A DNA stretch of 64,000 bases from Rhodamnia argentea (GCF_020921035.1 NC_063158.1:22244178-22308177), one strand, 5' to 3'. Positions 13,570 to 27,046 are shown, numbered from the stretch's first letter. A program made the numbers and translations. Notes: generated from the sequence alone by a model not told the origin.

Positions 13570-13940
13570 GCCTGGGCATTCTTGATCGTTTGGTGTGCAC
13601 GCACAGGTACGGACAGCGAGGGATGCGGAGCTGAGGGTATAGATCGTGTAGGAAAGAGCGAGATTCGATAAGAACCCCAAGGAGTCCCGCGGTTCTTACA
13701 ATGCAGAGCAAGAGAAGTTGCGGCAGCAAATAGCCTCGGCTAGGAGTGATCTCTCCCCTGTCTGGATTGACCAAGATATCGAGGTGCAAATCTCCAATGT
13801 TGGATCCGAGTTAAATGTCGATGGGCTAAGAGGAGACAAGGTGACCGTGGAAGATATCGCCACTGTGATTTCTAACAGCTCCAGACATCGGCTTTGCAAA
13901 GATCCCTTGGAATCAATTTGCCGAAAGTTCCTTTTCCTCG
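13570..13940 (+). pseudogene. Broken tandem copy of the CHLI 3' end
   Basis: This block matches CHLI from about position 9890 to 10285 (from [10 protein letters not shown] to [10 protein letters not shown]). It carries in-frame stops in the LRV-IV region and lacks the segment encoding [14 protein letters not shown], so it cannot encode the chelatase C-terminus. It is followed by sequence matching the CHLI 3' flank, then by a NUDIX copy, in the same order as the original locus. Confidence 0.9.
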
Positions 13941-15154
13941 ATTTGCTTGCACTTTGAAATGTTTGATCGGTGATTCCACATCGGATTATGACCCGGCCAC
14001 GATTTTCAAACTGAAAGCTTTCCATTACAGTTGTGTGCTTTTTTCAAACTGAAAGTTTTCGTATACGTAGCACAGTAATGATCGAATTGCGAGAAAAGCT
14101 AGAAACAAATTCCAGGAATGTAGTGAATAGGAGGGAGGTGCTAATTCACGGATAGCTAACAGATATCAAATTCGATACCGAGCACTGTTTGATCCAAGGA
14201 ATGAGACTTATTGACACTTACCAACTTGGGAGCTCAAATTCAGGTTTCTGTCTCTGTACATTGGAATAAAACAGATAGCTACTCTCAGAATGTTAAGATC
14301 GGAACTGTATCGAGATCGTTACTGATTATGCAACAACTCAGAACATCCTAGGAATGCCAAAACTTGGGACAGAGCCCTGCAAATGCCGGCGGCCTCAGGT
14401 ACATGATCGATGCGACCCTTATCAGTATCCCAGCTGTTAGAGTGGATATAATGTAGTTTTTATGTGCTGTTCAATAGTCGAAATGATGGAGCAGATACTT
14501 CTCTCCCATCCACTCCTTCTCCTCTGCTCTTCTGTTCTCGTCCTGCAACGCATACATGAAAATCAAGCGGCTTCCTAAGATAAAACTTCTCGCTGGAGCG
14601 AAAAGTTGTCCCAAAAAAAAAAAAAACGAGGAGCAACTGCCATACCCGAAGAACCATTTCTAAAGGCACGACGAAGATTACTTCCACCTCAGCTGGATTT
14701 GGAGCTGGACGAGTATGCATTCTTGTCGAAAAGAATGCCAACCACAGGAACCTCCGTGATACCTATCTATTCAGATTGAAGACGGCAAAAGAAACTTTAA
14801 CAGAAATGTTTTCAGTCACGAGATTGGCAAGATCAACAATATTTGCTCGTCTTTTCGCAGTTCCAGCACTAAATTCTGAAGAAATATGGAGACTGCAGTT
14901 TGCTGCAGGCTCTTGCTGCAAGTACAGGTACTTTGATCCCCAGCATAGTTATTAGTTTCCTTATCTCAACGGCACAAACATCGTTCCGAGAAAACGACTA
15001 GCTAAGCTTCGTCATCACTAGAAACTTAATGCGAAGATGGATCAAGAGGGCAAACAGTCTAGACTCATGCAGCTGTAATGGAACTAATGTATGCACAAGC
15101 TGGAATAATGTCGTTACCTTGGTCGCATATGGTTGAAGAATGGTGACGACTTCA

Positions 15155-15289
<135 letters not shown>

Positions 15290-15469
15290 TTATGTCTTCA
15301 CTCATGCATGGAAACCAAACCAGAAGTCATAACAACGGGGAAAAATGACACGACAATGATATCGGTAAAAGCATGTAAACCAGTTGATATATGTCCCTGT
15401 TGATCAAGGTTTATTATCTTATCTTAACTTCTTCATGTGTGTTGTGATAGGAAAAAATGGATAAATTAC

Positions 15470-16225
15470 CTAGCTAAGTCTACTATTCGGTGGCCAATTT
15501 AATCCAACACCTTTTAATTTTGCTAATTTGATCCTAAAACTAGGGAAATTTTGCCTAAGAAATCCTTCAGGCCAATTTTGAATGGAAATCGTTGACGTAG
15601 ACGCTGGTCATCCTACGTGACATAACCGTGATCGATGTGGACAATTTTTGTAAATTTTTTTACAAAAATGAATTTTCTTTTTCCTTTTTTTTCTTTTCTT
15701 CTCCTTTTTTTTTTTAAATTTTTTCAATTTCCGGCGAACAAAACGCCGGTGATGGCTAGCCACGAGCAAGGGACAGCCCGCACTGGCAAACAAGTAATAA
15801 TATTTCTATTTTTTTTTTTTTTTTGCTTCTTTACTTTTTGTCTTTCGCATGGGCTAGCGAGGGCGGCCCTCGCTCAAGATCGGCAACCTGCGTCGGCCAT
15901 TGATGAGGCCTAGTGGTGGCCGACGGAGGAAAAAAGTGAAAAAGAAAAAGGAAAAGGAAAAAAAAAGTAAAGAAGAAAAACATACAAACTAAAAACATTA
16001 ATAAAAATTGAAAATAAAATAAAATTTTATTAAAAATTATCCACGTCACCGCCGGTCATGCCACGTAGAACGGCTAGCGTCTGTATCAGCAATTTCTAGT
16101 CAAAATTAGCCGAATAGACTCAATTGACAAAATCTAAAAAAGTTTAGGACTCAATTGATAAGCATTTTAAGGTTGAATTGGCAAATATGCAATAGATTTA
16201 GGACTTGTTGGACAACTTTCATGTC
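15470..16225. mobile_element. Inverted-repeat transposon, 'TTTAGGACTNAATTGNCA' family, long copy
   Basis: The right arm contains repeated units like TTTAGGACTCAATTGATAA and ends near GACTTGTTGGACAACTTTC; the left arm carries the complementary AATTTAATCC and TTTGATCCTAAAAC units. The core is a pyrimidine-rich tract, a GC-rich AAAACGCCGG/GAGGGCGGCCCTCGC segment and a purine-rich tract. It lies in the intron of the NUDIX pseudogene. Relatives are at 45.7, 49.35, 50.3 and 52.7 kb. Confidence 0.65.
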
Positions 16226-16501
16226 AAACATCGACAGCTCATGCAGCTGCACAAATTCAGCTGCTTCGCGAAATTATGCTTAATTATTACGAAACGACGA
16301 CGTTAGATATAAACTACATTGTTGTCACCATAACGTCCTGTACTGAAATGCTAACAAACCTTTCGGCCTGGGGTCACTCCTGACTAATGCCAAATATAAT
16401 GCCCGAAAAATCGGAGGAAAGCCTACCAGGGTGAGAGGAAAGCGTGGAGGCGCGTTTGGTGAGGAGGACACGCAGATTGCTGTGCCGCTGAGGGGGAAGT
16501 A

Positions 16502-16735
16502 TGTAACATCTTATCCCACATCGCCTAGGGATTGAGGTCTTGGATAGTTTATATAACTAGGTCCTCATGTGTGTCCAAAGCAGATAATATTTAGAGCGTG
16601 ATGGGCCTAGGCCGTTACAAGTTGGTATCAGAGCCAACTCCTCGCAGCGTGTGGGGCCGCAGTAGGCCGAATGAGGTCTTGAATGGTTTATATGGCTAGA
16701 CCCTCCTTAGACTTGCAATACGCGTTTTCTGAGGG
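16502..16735 (+). mobile_element. TRIM-type LTR retroelement remnant
   Basis: A 118-bp LTR (16502-16619) starts TGTAACATC and ends CCGTTACA. It is followed within 3 bp by a primer-binding site, TGGTATCAGAGC (16623-16634), complementary to the 3' end of plant initiator tRNA-Met. A second region from about 16663 resembles the LTR (GAGGTCTTGAATGGTTTATATGG) but is incomplete. There is no coding capacity, as is normal for TRIMs. The element is a broken fossil inside exon 1 of the NUDIX pseudogene, so it is younger than the duplication. Confidence 0.8.
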
Positions 16736-17034
16736 CTTGTAGCAGCAGAGCCGCCACGCCAGGGTCGCGTGCCAGTGGGGGTCCGGGAGCGGGAGCGGAG
16801 AGGCTCATGACGGAGGAGTAGTCATGGTTCAGTGGGTGGGTTGGTTGGAAAGTAGGCAGTTGCATTATGTAGGCAAAACGTGGACGTATCGTTCAAGTTT
16901 CATCGCACCTAACTTCTAGCCCAACACTGAAGTGTGACAAGACATCGAGGGACCAAGTAATGTTAGGAAATAAAACATCATACCTAACTTCCAACCCAAG
17001 GACATTGAGTATCTATGGACAGCAAATTTATTTA

Positions 17035-17290
17035 TAAGGATAGTGTTGTTGGATATCGATTAATTTTGAGAATGCTAAAAAGAGAAAAAAGGCCAAATTG
17101 TCCAAAACCGTGATTACTCATGACACGAGATGATCGGCATTATGAGATCGTTGTTGTTCCACAAGAAGGGCGGGGGCATCAATGAAGACGCGGGTTCTGA
17201 TAATCAACCTCTACCTCGCCCTGATGTCGATATATATTTGGTTCAGCATTTGCAAAGGACTCTAGGGCTCTAAAGTCTCTTGACCAAATA
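17035..17290. other. Unassigned intergenic sequence
   Basis: No gene, repeat or motif could be recognised between the third NUDIX-flank match and the CCG-rich element. Confidence 0.5.
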
Positions 17291-17935
17291 AAAATAGCAT
17301 TTGGGTCATTTTTTTTCTCAAATTTTAGAAAATGCAATCGCATTTCCAAAGGCCTTTAACCCAAAGTATCTTTGAAGGTACTTTGAAAAGCTGCGTTTCT
17401 GGAATGCAACTAATTTATTTTTTTTTTCTTTTAACTTTGTCACTCCACCTACCGCCACATGTCGCCACCCGCCGACCGCCGCCCACCACCACTATCGTCG
17501 ATCGATCGCGCCGCCGACCACCTCGACCACCGCAGTCGCCGACCACTACTAACCGCCACCACCGCCATTGTCATCACTAACCACCACAGCTGACCGCCGC
17601 TCCCATCGCCGCCCCCATCGCCGCCGACAATCGCCACCACCCCAACGGACCACCGACCGTCACCGTCGCCAACCATCGCGACCACCGTCGCCATCACCGA
17701 CCGCCACAATCACCAACCACTGCCCTTGCCGTAGTCGCCGACCCCCGCCGTCACCGATCGCGGCAATTGCCGCCTGCCGACCACCACCCGTCCACCGTCA
17801 CTTTTGTTTTTTCAAAAGTAAAAGTACTTTACAAAATGTATTTTTCACCAAACAGTATTTACATCAAAGTTGTTTTCCAATATGTTTTTAAAATACACTT
17901 CACCAAACATATGTGCTAAACCAAACGAGCCCAAA
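17290..17935. mobile_element. Non-autonomous element with CCG/CCA-rich core
   Basis: Arms around GCATTTGGGTCA on the left and ACCAAACGAGCCCAAA on the right flank a degenerate CCR-triplet core (17450-17800). Stretches such as AAAAGTAAAAGTACTTTACAAA on the right and AGGTACTTTGAAAAGC on the left are roughly complementary. The Pro/Arg/His-rich frames it generates on both strands are low-complexity shadows. Boundaries are approximate. Confidence 0.4.
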
Positions 17936-18450
17936 GAAGATATTATTCTTGAGATTAAAGCTTCTGACCTTCTTGAAAACATTGGCAGGGTGTTGCAAAT
18001 TTCCTTCTTTTTCTGGTGAATCTCTTGGTTGCTTTCTGCTTGGCCAGTTTTTGCAATTCTTTGCTGGTATACTATGGTTTCGCTCATCCATCCATATGAA
18101 CTGGGATAACCAGATTCCTTGGAGGCAGCTGCAATTTGAAAATATTTGTTCTAGCATCATTGAGTGATCCAAAATCATAATGAAAGGCGTCGGCTTTTTC
18201 ATCTCCGGGCCGCATATACTCTTACTGCTTACTAGCTACTCCGATGATACTGTAGTCTTTGTTTGTTATTGCAGAATGAGTGTTTACAAATCTATATAGT
18301 CTTCATTCTACCTCCAAGAGGCGACAACTAGATCTTTGCCGTGACAAATGCTTGAATTTGCAATCTAAGCCTATGTTGTCTCACTAGCTGATTGGATTTT
18401 GGCCAGGAGCTTGAATTGTTGCTTCGGTAGGACATTCAAGTTGCCGAAGA
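17930..18450. repeat. Duplicated flank of DC1 locus, copy 1
   Basis: Shares blocks with 21210-21640: TTAAAGCTTCTGA, TTCTTTGCTGGTATAC, and GAGGCGACAACTAGATCTTTG (GAGAGGTGACAACTAGATCTTTG in the other copy), in the same order. It marks one end of a tandem duplication of about 3.3 kb offset that includes the DC1 gene remnants. Confidence 0.7.
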
Positions 18451-19029
18451 ATGCTGAAATGTAGATTTTTTCCTTCTTCCGGGAGGCTTTAGTTCAAGAT
18501 AACTGAATTTTGGTGGACTGTAGATGTTAGAACCGAACTTTCCCATCTTCATGTGCTTAAAGAACTTGCAGTCCATGTATGCAAAGCTAGGGAGATGATA
18601 GTCTGCAGATGCTTGAGATAAGTCTGTACAAACAAACTACACACATCTGATGTTCGTTTTCGAGGAAATAATTAGACAGGCAAGCTTCCTGACAAGTTGA
18701 TTCATAATCAAATTCTGCATCCCGACATCAATACTCTGATTCATAACACAGAGCGCTCAAGTCTTGCACTTCAAAAATATGATATTTATCTGCTTTAACT
18801 GCAGAGAACGACAATCTTGGATGTTGACTGCAGCAGTGAGTCCAATTAACTTCCATAAGAAAATAAGTTTGAAACATCAAACAGAAAGACGTTCGCCTGA
18901 CTCTGGAATTCTTTTCATCTTGGTAAGTGCCTCCGCATTTTCTGTTGATTATTACTTACTGTGGAGGATGAGTCTATACATATGATGTTAAAGAGGAACA
19001 TGGCTATTCACCACATCACATGGCAGCAT

Positions 19030-20240
19030 CTTGTATCCATTTGTTGGCTAAAGAAGTCTGTTTAGTAAGAGAGCACTTCTGTAATGAAAGCGCACCATGG
19101 GCAAAACACATTTGATATGAGTAATTAATGGGCAATGGCATCCATTGCAGACGTAAGCACCCAGATTCGGGTTCCTTATCTTCTCACAAAGGTCACAATA
19201 GTACTCACTGGTATCATCATCGATGAACGAAGCGTAAAGTGTGAGTTTGATAGAAGTTAATGGCAATCTTTTATTGTAGTGGAAGGCAATCTATTATGAT
19301 TAAGATTGCACTGCACACAACCATATAAGTCGAACCTGCAAAATTTACCAGATACTGCATAGGAAGCACGGTTCAGTAGATCTAAATAAAGAAAGAGTAT
19401 ATGCTCGTGGAGGTGATATTTCAAATTGGGCCTTTCAAAAGTGCATGGAATGTTGAAGTGATAGTCACATTCCGTGCAGTGAAAGACAGAGCGTCGACAC
19501 TCTTCAAGACATATGTCAACAGCCCTCCTTCCTTAGGATGTGCAGTGGTGAACAGGTTGTTGCATAACTGAGGGCAATTCAGCACATGATTTGTGGAGCA
19601 AAAAAGAGCAGCTCTCCTCCAGCCAGCGATAGGCTAAACATTTGACACATTGATCACGATCCTTGCACGTACCATCCTTCATATGACAGTTCGAGTCACA
19701 GAGGATGATCGTGCAGTAGAGAAAGAACAGGCAATCAAGACAACCGTAGACCTCACCTGGTATGTTAACTCTTCACAAGCTTTGCACCTGATTCTGCTTT
19801 CGAGTTTCATGTGGAAGACCAGTGGATGCTGATGGTCGAAATGGTAAAAAGCCTGAGTCCTTAGTGCCTCCAGATCTTGCGAAGATAGAGTCAAAAGCCG
19901 TGCAGTCCATTCGGGGCTGAATTTGCATTCGCTGCTGTAGGAAACCATGGCAGGCATTACATTTAGCTCCTCCAATTGATCGAAAGCAAGAGAGAGGGTG
20001 ATCATTGGAAGACAGTGTTGCATCTCTGGAGGAGAATAGGCACAGCTTTTGTGGAGTAAGAATATGCACGCATAACCTCCGTAGATCTCCCCCAACATCA
20101 CTTGCTCGCAGGCTTTGCATTTGATTCTTTTCATCCCGAGATGATGGAATGTCAGCGGATGCTATGAGCATTGTTGGATGGTCACAATTCTGAGAATCCT
20201 CATGGGGTTTAGTTGTGACTAGGCTGGCAGACAAGCAATA
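19030..20240 (-). pseudogene. DC1 (cysteine/histidine-rich C1) domain gene, decayed copy A
   Basis: Minus-strand segments give several plant DC1 zinc-binding modules: IKCKACEQVMLGEIYGGYAC with HKSCAYSPPEMQH (20130-20020), KCNACHGF then YSSECKFS in another frame, RIRCKACEEL (19780), HCTECDYHFNIPCTFERPNLKYHLHEHILFL-type sequence (19500-19400), and EYYCDLCEKIRNPNLGAYVCNGC (19220-19130). DC1 proteins bind zinc through Cys/His pairs and are plant-specific; functions are mostly unknown. The normally single-exon frame is broken here by several frame changes (for example just after KCNACHGF), so it is a pseudogene or needs unusual splicing. Confidence 0.75.
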
Positions 20241-20379
20241 TTAGGCCGTGAAGTAACAATTGACGCATCCGAATGGCAAGAGAAGCTTTTCATATGTAAA
20301 AGCAAAATATTGATTGGAACATACATCACTAGACTGGTCAGGTCACGTAATTGCTCGTGATCAAGTTTGTTAGGAAGAT

Positions 20380-20570
20380 GGACAAGCCTCGACAAGCCAT
20401 TCCCTCTTGGTCCATCCATTGATCACATCTAACTTCCACCACAAGACTAAGTGTTACCAGACAATGAGTGACCAAGTTTGTTTGGAAATCAAATGACTGC
20501 GCAGCTTCAAGATGAGCATTTTTAGATACCATTCAGTGATCCTAGAGTACTCAAAATGAGCAACTTCTTA
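20380..20570 (+). repeat. Third copy of the NUDIX-upstream segment
   Basis: GGTCCATCCATTGATCACA, ACCACAAGACTAAG, AGTGACCAAGT and GATCCTAGAGTACTC match 13400-13560 in the same order and spacing; the middle of this segment also recurs at 16880-16975. No NUDIX or CHLI exons accompany this copy. Confidence 0.75.
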
Positions 20571-21209
20571 GGAACAGATCAGAGAAAGCATACAGCAATT
20601 GGAACATGACATATATATCATTATTTGAAGAGGTAAACAGAAATTTGGGATGTGATTTGAGGACTAAACCGATAATTTAGATGCAGATGGTAATAAATTC
20701 TTTTCTCTGAACTCTGAAGGTTAGCCATTTTTGTATAAAGCGTGGGATCGCAGGTATCATAAAGCAAATCAAATGATGTTAGCCATGGATTCGGTATTGC
20801 CATCTCCGATGAAAGTAAAATGTGGGATAAAATTTTGGCCACGGAAACTGGAAAGAGCAATGGATGATTCATCTTCAGTGAAAGCATGAGCCACAGGCAA
20901 CACAACAGTATCATTCTCTTCTCGGCTGACCATTCTTCCTTCTCGGGCAATTGTTTCTATCTACTTCATCAGTTATGTATGCTACCCCTTAAATCCTTAG
21001 GAACTTCTCATCAGTCGCAGGGTTTGGTTACCCAAAACCAACTTGGCTTCGCCAAAAATCCTCATCTCTAGAAGCCTGGCCGGCAAGGTCTCGCTCTGGC
21101 GGTAAGGTTCTCAACCTCGCCTTGCTCTTATGGCATGCTCTCTGTCCCCTCTGCATTCCTAGGCGTCATATGGTGTCGTATGGTCATTTCTAGCTGTCAA
21201 CATGACGTC

Positions 21210-21640
21210 AAATTGTTCTGGAGGTTAAAGCTTCTGAATTCTTTGAAAATATCTTGAGCATCACAGTTTTGCTTTTATTTTTTCTGGCAAATCTCTTCGT
21301 AACTTTCTGTTCAGCCAGTGGATCCACGTATGTTATTTTACAGATTCTTTGCTGGTATACAGTTGGGTTTGTTCATCTATGGATGCCTTGGAGACATGAG
21401 CACAGCTGCAATATCAGAAGCTTTGTTCTACCATCAATAGAGTAAAGCAAATCAAATGAGAAATGTGAGTTTTTTCACCTCTGTCCCAATGCACGGGTAC
21501 GCTTACTAGCCAGACTGATGATAATTTTGCTTGAGTTTTCATTGCAGAAGGACAGAGTGGTAACATCATATAGTCAGCATTTTACCTCTGAGAGGTGACA
21601 ACTAGATCTTTGTTGCGGCGAATGCGTCAACTTGCTTCAG
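21210..21640. repeat. Duplicated flank of DC1 locus, copy 2
   Basis: Partner of 17930-18450. Its position upstream of the second DC1 remnant matches that of copy 1 relative to the first. Confidence 0.7.
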
Positions 21641-21900
21641 CAAATGAGATTCATTAAGACAGCAACTTCTTTTGTGGTGTATCCTGTATGTATCAGGAAG
21701 CTCTTGGATCTGACTAATGCAATCTAAGACTATGTTGTCTCTCTGGCTGATTGGTTTTTCGGCCAGGAACTAGAATTGTTACTTCAGGGAGGTGGTCTGC
21801 TGCCTCCCCAATTCTTTTCTTCTGGATAGGTGCCTCCCCAACTCTGCAACTACATGCACTTCGCTTGCAGCTTTTTGAGACCAGCATTGCACGTCTTCTT

Positions 21901-22653
21901 TTAAGTACCTTCAATTGTGTGCTGATGGAGGTGATGGCGATCTTTTATTATTGGTGGTAACTGCGGAAGGCAATCATGATTGACATTAAGATTGCACTGT
22001 GCAAAAACGCAAAAGTCGAATGTGCAATATTTACCAGACACTGCATAGGAAGCGCAGGTCAGTAGATCTAACATAAGAAATTGTACATGCTCGTGGAGGT
22101 AATGTTTCAGAATGGGCCTTTCGGAAGTGCATAGAATGTTGAAATCGAAGTCGCATTCTGTGCGGAGAAAGACAGCTAGACCTTTTGACATATTCATCAC
22201 AAGCCTTGCACGCACAATCTCCTACGGCAGCAGATGACCGCGAATTGGAGAAAGAAGAGGCAATCCAGACAAGCATAGACCTCACCTAGCATGCTCTATT
22301 CGCGAGCTTTGCACACGATTCTGGTCTCAAGTTTCACGTGGAAGGACAAACACCAGCAGATGCCGATGGTCGAAATGGTTAAAAAAACTGAGCCTTTCTC
22401 GCCCTCCAGATCTCGCAAACATAAGAGTTATAGCCGGCGAAGTCCATGTCAAGGCTGATACTGCATTCGCTGCAGCGGGAAACCATACAGCCGGCATTAC
22501 ATTGGAGGTCCAGCGATCGATCAAAAGCAAGAGAGAAGGGTGATCATGGAGAGACGGGCATTGCATCTCCAGAGGGAGATTCGGCGCAGCTCTCGTGAAG
22601 AAAGAGTATTCATAGACCTCATCACAGGCTTTGCATTTTATTCTACTATTCAA
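21901..22653 (-). pseudogene. DC1 domain gene, decayed copy B
   Basis: Minus-strand frames contain RIKCKACDEVYEYSFFTRAAPNLPLEMQC, a TECDFDFNILCTSERPILKHYLHEHVQFL module and SGKYCTFDFCVFAQCNLN, with module order as in copy A. The modules lie in at least three frames and the last CxxC module is missing, so the copy is broken. The segment CASYAVSGKYC aligns with RASYAVSGKFC of copy A. Confidence 0.75.
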
Positions 22654-22659
22654 CCCGAG

Positions 22660-24149
22660 ATAATTTCAACCAAAAAAAAAAAACCAAGATGATGGGATGT
22701 GAGCAGATGTTAATGAGCAAAACGTTGGATGGTCTCATTCTCAGAATCCTCATCAGTATTAGCTGTCGTCTCGGCAGACAAAGCAATGTCGGGCCGAGCA
22801 GTAATGCTCAACCATCCAAATGGCAAGAAGGAAGCCTGCTCAAGCACATGGCAACTGCGACGACCCTCATCGTCCACCTACTGGGTGTTCAAGAGGGGGC
22901 GGTGGGCGAAACGGGTTTTCTAGGGGGGGATAGCAAGCTAAATGCAGCGTGACTCATGAAAGAAGAATTGGCGCGATTCGCAGCAAGCGGGATGAGCTGT
23001 GGATCGGAGATCAGCACATTGCAAGCAAGTACAACCTTCGCTCAATTTGAACAGGAAAAGAAAAGCCCTTCGCTTAGGTTTCAGTGCGGAGATTCAAGGC
23101 ACGATCACTCAGGCAATTAGGAAATGCAAAAGCGTTTTGAATGGAGCAATACTTGCCGAGTGATATCAACACGAAGCAAATGGGGTGAAATAAATTGTAC
23201 CCACTCCCATACGATTTGATGTCGTAGTGTTAATGTGTACAATTTTTATTGTATTTTTACCTATGCTTTAATGGAATAGTTAATAAATCTAAAGGGGCCC
23301 ACGAGAAGTTTCATAATGTTCATTTATAGTCAGCTGCAATGATAATATAATATACAAACTAATGGATAAAACCCCAACCATCGTATAAGGTCATAAAGGT
23401 GCATTCACCTTCGGCTAGTCTATAATTCTTATCCAACTTACTATAAAAGTAACTCACTCAAGACTATTGCTATAACAGTTTCATAAATTGCCAGAATGGA
23501 TGTGTAGAGCTACATTAAGGAAAAGGGAAACCAGAGCAGTGTAGAGCTTATAGGTTCTTGGAAGCCATTCTATTCTAACCTAACTTTACTAGAAACTAGA
23601 ACAGTCAGATTGTGAACCAAATTCAACTACTACAATTTCTTTTGCTGCAACCGTCAGCCAAAGTAATCCAAAATGCACAACCATCTGAATAAGGTACAGC
23701 AACAAAGTACACTGGTGACAACTGGAAAGCAGGCAAAATATGGCAACCAGAAAATATTGTATGGTCTAAACTCAAATAAAAAAAAGGTTTAAATGATACA
23801 GGTTACATAGTCTATTGATCATGCAATCAGACCAGTCCATATAATTGAGCTTAAATCAACCAATGCTATTCTACAAGCAAGGGAGACGTCTCCAAGTTAC
23901 ATGAGCATGCATCTACTTCATTCGACTAATGGGAGGCAAATGTGGAACTGAAAGCTGCAGGTAGCTCAAACCAAACTAAGTCGACTAGCTTTGTATAAAT
24001 TACAATCAGTGATGTGAGTCCAGGCCAAAGTTACCAGCTAAATATTTTATCGCACATCCTAAACTTCGTTCGCATCAGTAGAACAGTCTCTTGCTGACCT
24101 CAAACCTAATACAGAGTCCCGCATATGTTGCATCAGGCATGGCTGCAGT
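22660..24149. other. Intergenic between the DC1 remnants and API5
   Basis: A short plus-strand frame at 22689-22952 matches nothing known. From about 23900 the sequence is the probable API5 3' UTR. No other feature was seen. Confidence 0.5.
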
Positions 24150-27046
24150 CTACCGATAATTTCTTCCTCTTCCACGTCCACCCCAACCCCTTCCTCTTCC
24201 TCTCCCACCGCCACGCCCACCCTGGGACAAACCCTCAAATGCTCTATTAACTAATTGGTTCTGCACACCACCCGCTCCACGACCCTTTTTCGATGCCGCA
24301 TTACTGGAACCATTCACAGCACTAGTGGGTCGTTTTCCTCTGCACAAATGATGATATCAATAAGCTGATACGTGAGAAGGAACCCCATCGATCATCATAA
24401 CAGAAGATAAAGCAAAGACATGCGAATCATTCTCAACAATCTTTCTGCTCCTTCAGGGATTGTCACCAATGCTGTTAGTTGGAACAAGCAGTCAAAGCTT
24501 GATAACCAAAATATATAGAATTCACATCATTTCCATGAATAAGCATCATGATCTAACATATTCGATAGAAACCCAAACTCAATAACATAATTAGAGTCAT
24601 TTCCTAGTGTAGAAATTTACCAGTGACCAATGACGGAAGTAGCTAAAGTATCGGCAGCTAGAATTGATATATATAACCCACCACAAGCAAATCCAATAAC
24701 AAACTCATTGAGGAATAAAAAGAACATAAGCATCAGTATTTTCTCCTACCCGGTCCCCGTTTTTGTCGTAGGTGCAGAAGTTTTGACTGCCTCTTTCCAG
24801 GAGAGATTGATGCTCTTGTCTCCAATAAATGAAGGTGTCTTTGAATGCAATGGCTAAATCAATAGACCATAATATGAGTTAGTTCTCACATGCCATGAAG
24901 ACAAAACAGTCAGTGATAAGTTGACTCATTCACCTTAGTCATGGCAAGGATATTATTGCAGGTTCGCAGTCCAGACGTAGTGTTCTGCTTCTGAATTTTC
25001 TGCATAAAGTACATGGTGTCAGTTGCATGGAACAGAACCTTTTAATAATAAAAGACGCAAGCATTGTCATAACAAACAGACAATGGTATTCTTCTCTTCA
25101 TCGGTCTTGGCAGCTGACATTGCTTTATTATGCTCAGCCATGCCCTGAGTTAGCTTTTTCATGGTGGCCCTAGTTAACTCCTCAACAGTAGTTAATCTGC
25201 AGCCAAAAACGCCATGGAAAGATTAGGAGGTAAATTACATACTTCAAAATACCGACTTACTTGAAACAAGTAATTTGCAACGAAAATCAGAACTACTGGT
25301 TCATATTATTCCCTCCAACTTTCACTTGTGAGGAAACGAAAGGCAAGAGGAAAATTAGAAACACTACGTGGCCATAGCAGAAGTAATTGCAAGATAACAA
25401 GTCAACAAGGATCATGCAAGGGCAATTTAGCATATATAGTGCAGTACTTTCAGCTAGTTCCATGAAAATGTCAATCCTTCAAAGAATATAGAAGCTATAT
25501 AGCATCGCACTATACCAACCATTGTTGAGAAAGTGAGATTGAAAAGCCATAACCAATGCATGCGCAACTTCCATTGGACAGGAAGGAAAAGAGGAAAAAC
25601 AGCCTGGCATTTAAAGAAACCTAAATTAGAACCGGAGATGACAAGGAATCATTACCTCTCAGTGAAATCCTTATAATGCTCTGAGAAGTCCTCCCCAAGC
25701 CTGTCAGATGGTTGGCCAGTCACTATCTTGTAACCACACAGACTATTGGTTGCATTTGGTGCCTATAATGCGACATCATCAGAATAAAATCTCCATATAC
25801 TTCAGCTGTAAGTTGGCAAAGCAGGATGGGAATGTCCGACCAACCTTGTGTGCCAAATGGTGAAATGCATATAACAAGCATTCTACATAAGAAAAATTCA
25901 TTTCTTCTCCTGTCTTTCTTCGAGGCATGTACTTCTGAAAGAAGCAAACTGATAAGTAAGATCCAAGATATACACATACAACTTACGTTACAAACAAAAT
26001 GCAAGTGTTCTGTCTAGTCTATATTGCATCAAGATAATTAACGTGTAAAATGCATTGTCAAATGGACTGGAAATCACAAAGCGAGGAAGAAATAGAAATA
26101 GATGTTTCGACTGGAGCTTATGATGGTTCCTTGTTTCTGACACCAAATGTCTGACACATTGTTTGAAGACCTAGGGAAGTGGAGTTTAATTAAGAATTAC
26201 TGATTAGACAGTAACTGGAGATGTTTTCTCCATTCGAGTAAGAGTTTAGTATTCCTTTCCCCATGATAGGATATGCAATTTCCTTCTTAGAGGTTTCCAT
26301 ATTGAATGTTTCTTGTTTACCTATTTAAGTTATATTTCTCATTGAGAGATACCCTATTTGATCAAGGAATGAGTAAAATTTTAGAAGAATCTATTTTTAA
26401 CATCTATAATGATCTTTTTTAAACTATGTGATGCAATTCTTGTCTTAAGTGGTAATTCTTAAGACACTTGAATGTTAAGCTTAGGAACCTTTGTATGAAG
26501 CCAAAAGAAAATTTAATCCTTTGGAGATATTGTTCTCTGTCAGTTCTCAATTGAATTGGGCTCACTACTTTGAGACTTATTGACCTAAATCAGTTTCTTA
26601 AAGCAGTATGTATGTACCTTTAGGAGCTGAACAATTGAAGGAAGGGTTTGGCGTGAATCCTGCGGCATCGTGTATGGTGAAATCTCAGCAAGAGCTTTTA
26701 GCAGATCTAACTTTCGTTCCTCAGGAAGCTGCCAGTAAAAGCTTTGTCAAATATTACCTTCCAAATAATTCCTTATCGTTACAAAGAGAAAACTCAGTCA
26801 AGAGGCCCACACATAAGGGGGCCAATATTGTATTGTGTGTTTGTTTGGAGAAGGCTTATGACTATTAGTCAAAAACATTGCTATTCTTGAAGATACAAAA
26901 AAATCTGAATGGCTTTAAATGCAAAGATTTCAAGACTTGAGGTGTACAACATAAGAATCCACATTGAGCCATAGTCAACCATAAAAAATACGACCCCAAA
27001 GCAAAAAAATAAAAACAAAAAACTAGGTCGATGTTAAACGTTTTAC

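Noticed and set aside
17449-17891. Long Pro/Arg/His-rich frames on both strands
   Set aside because: Produced by a degenerate CCR triplet tract inside a transposon-like element; no conserved domain.
26608-26868. Plus-strand frame in API5
   Set aside because: Antisense of API5 exon 10 and its intron.
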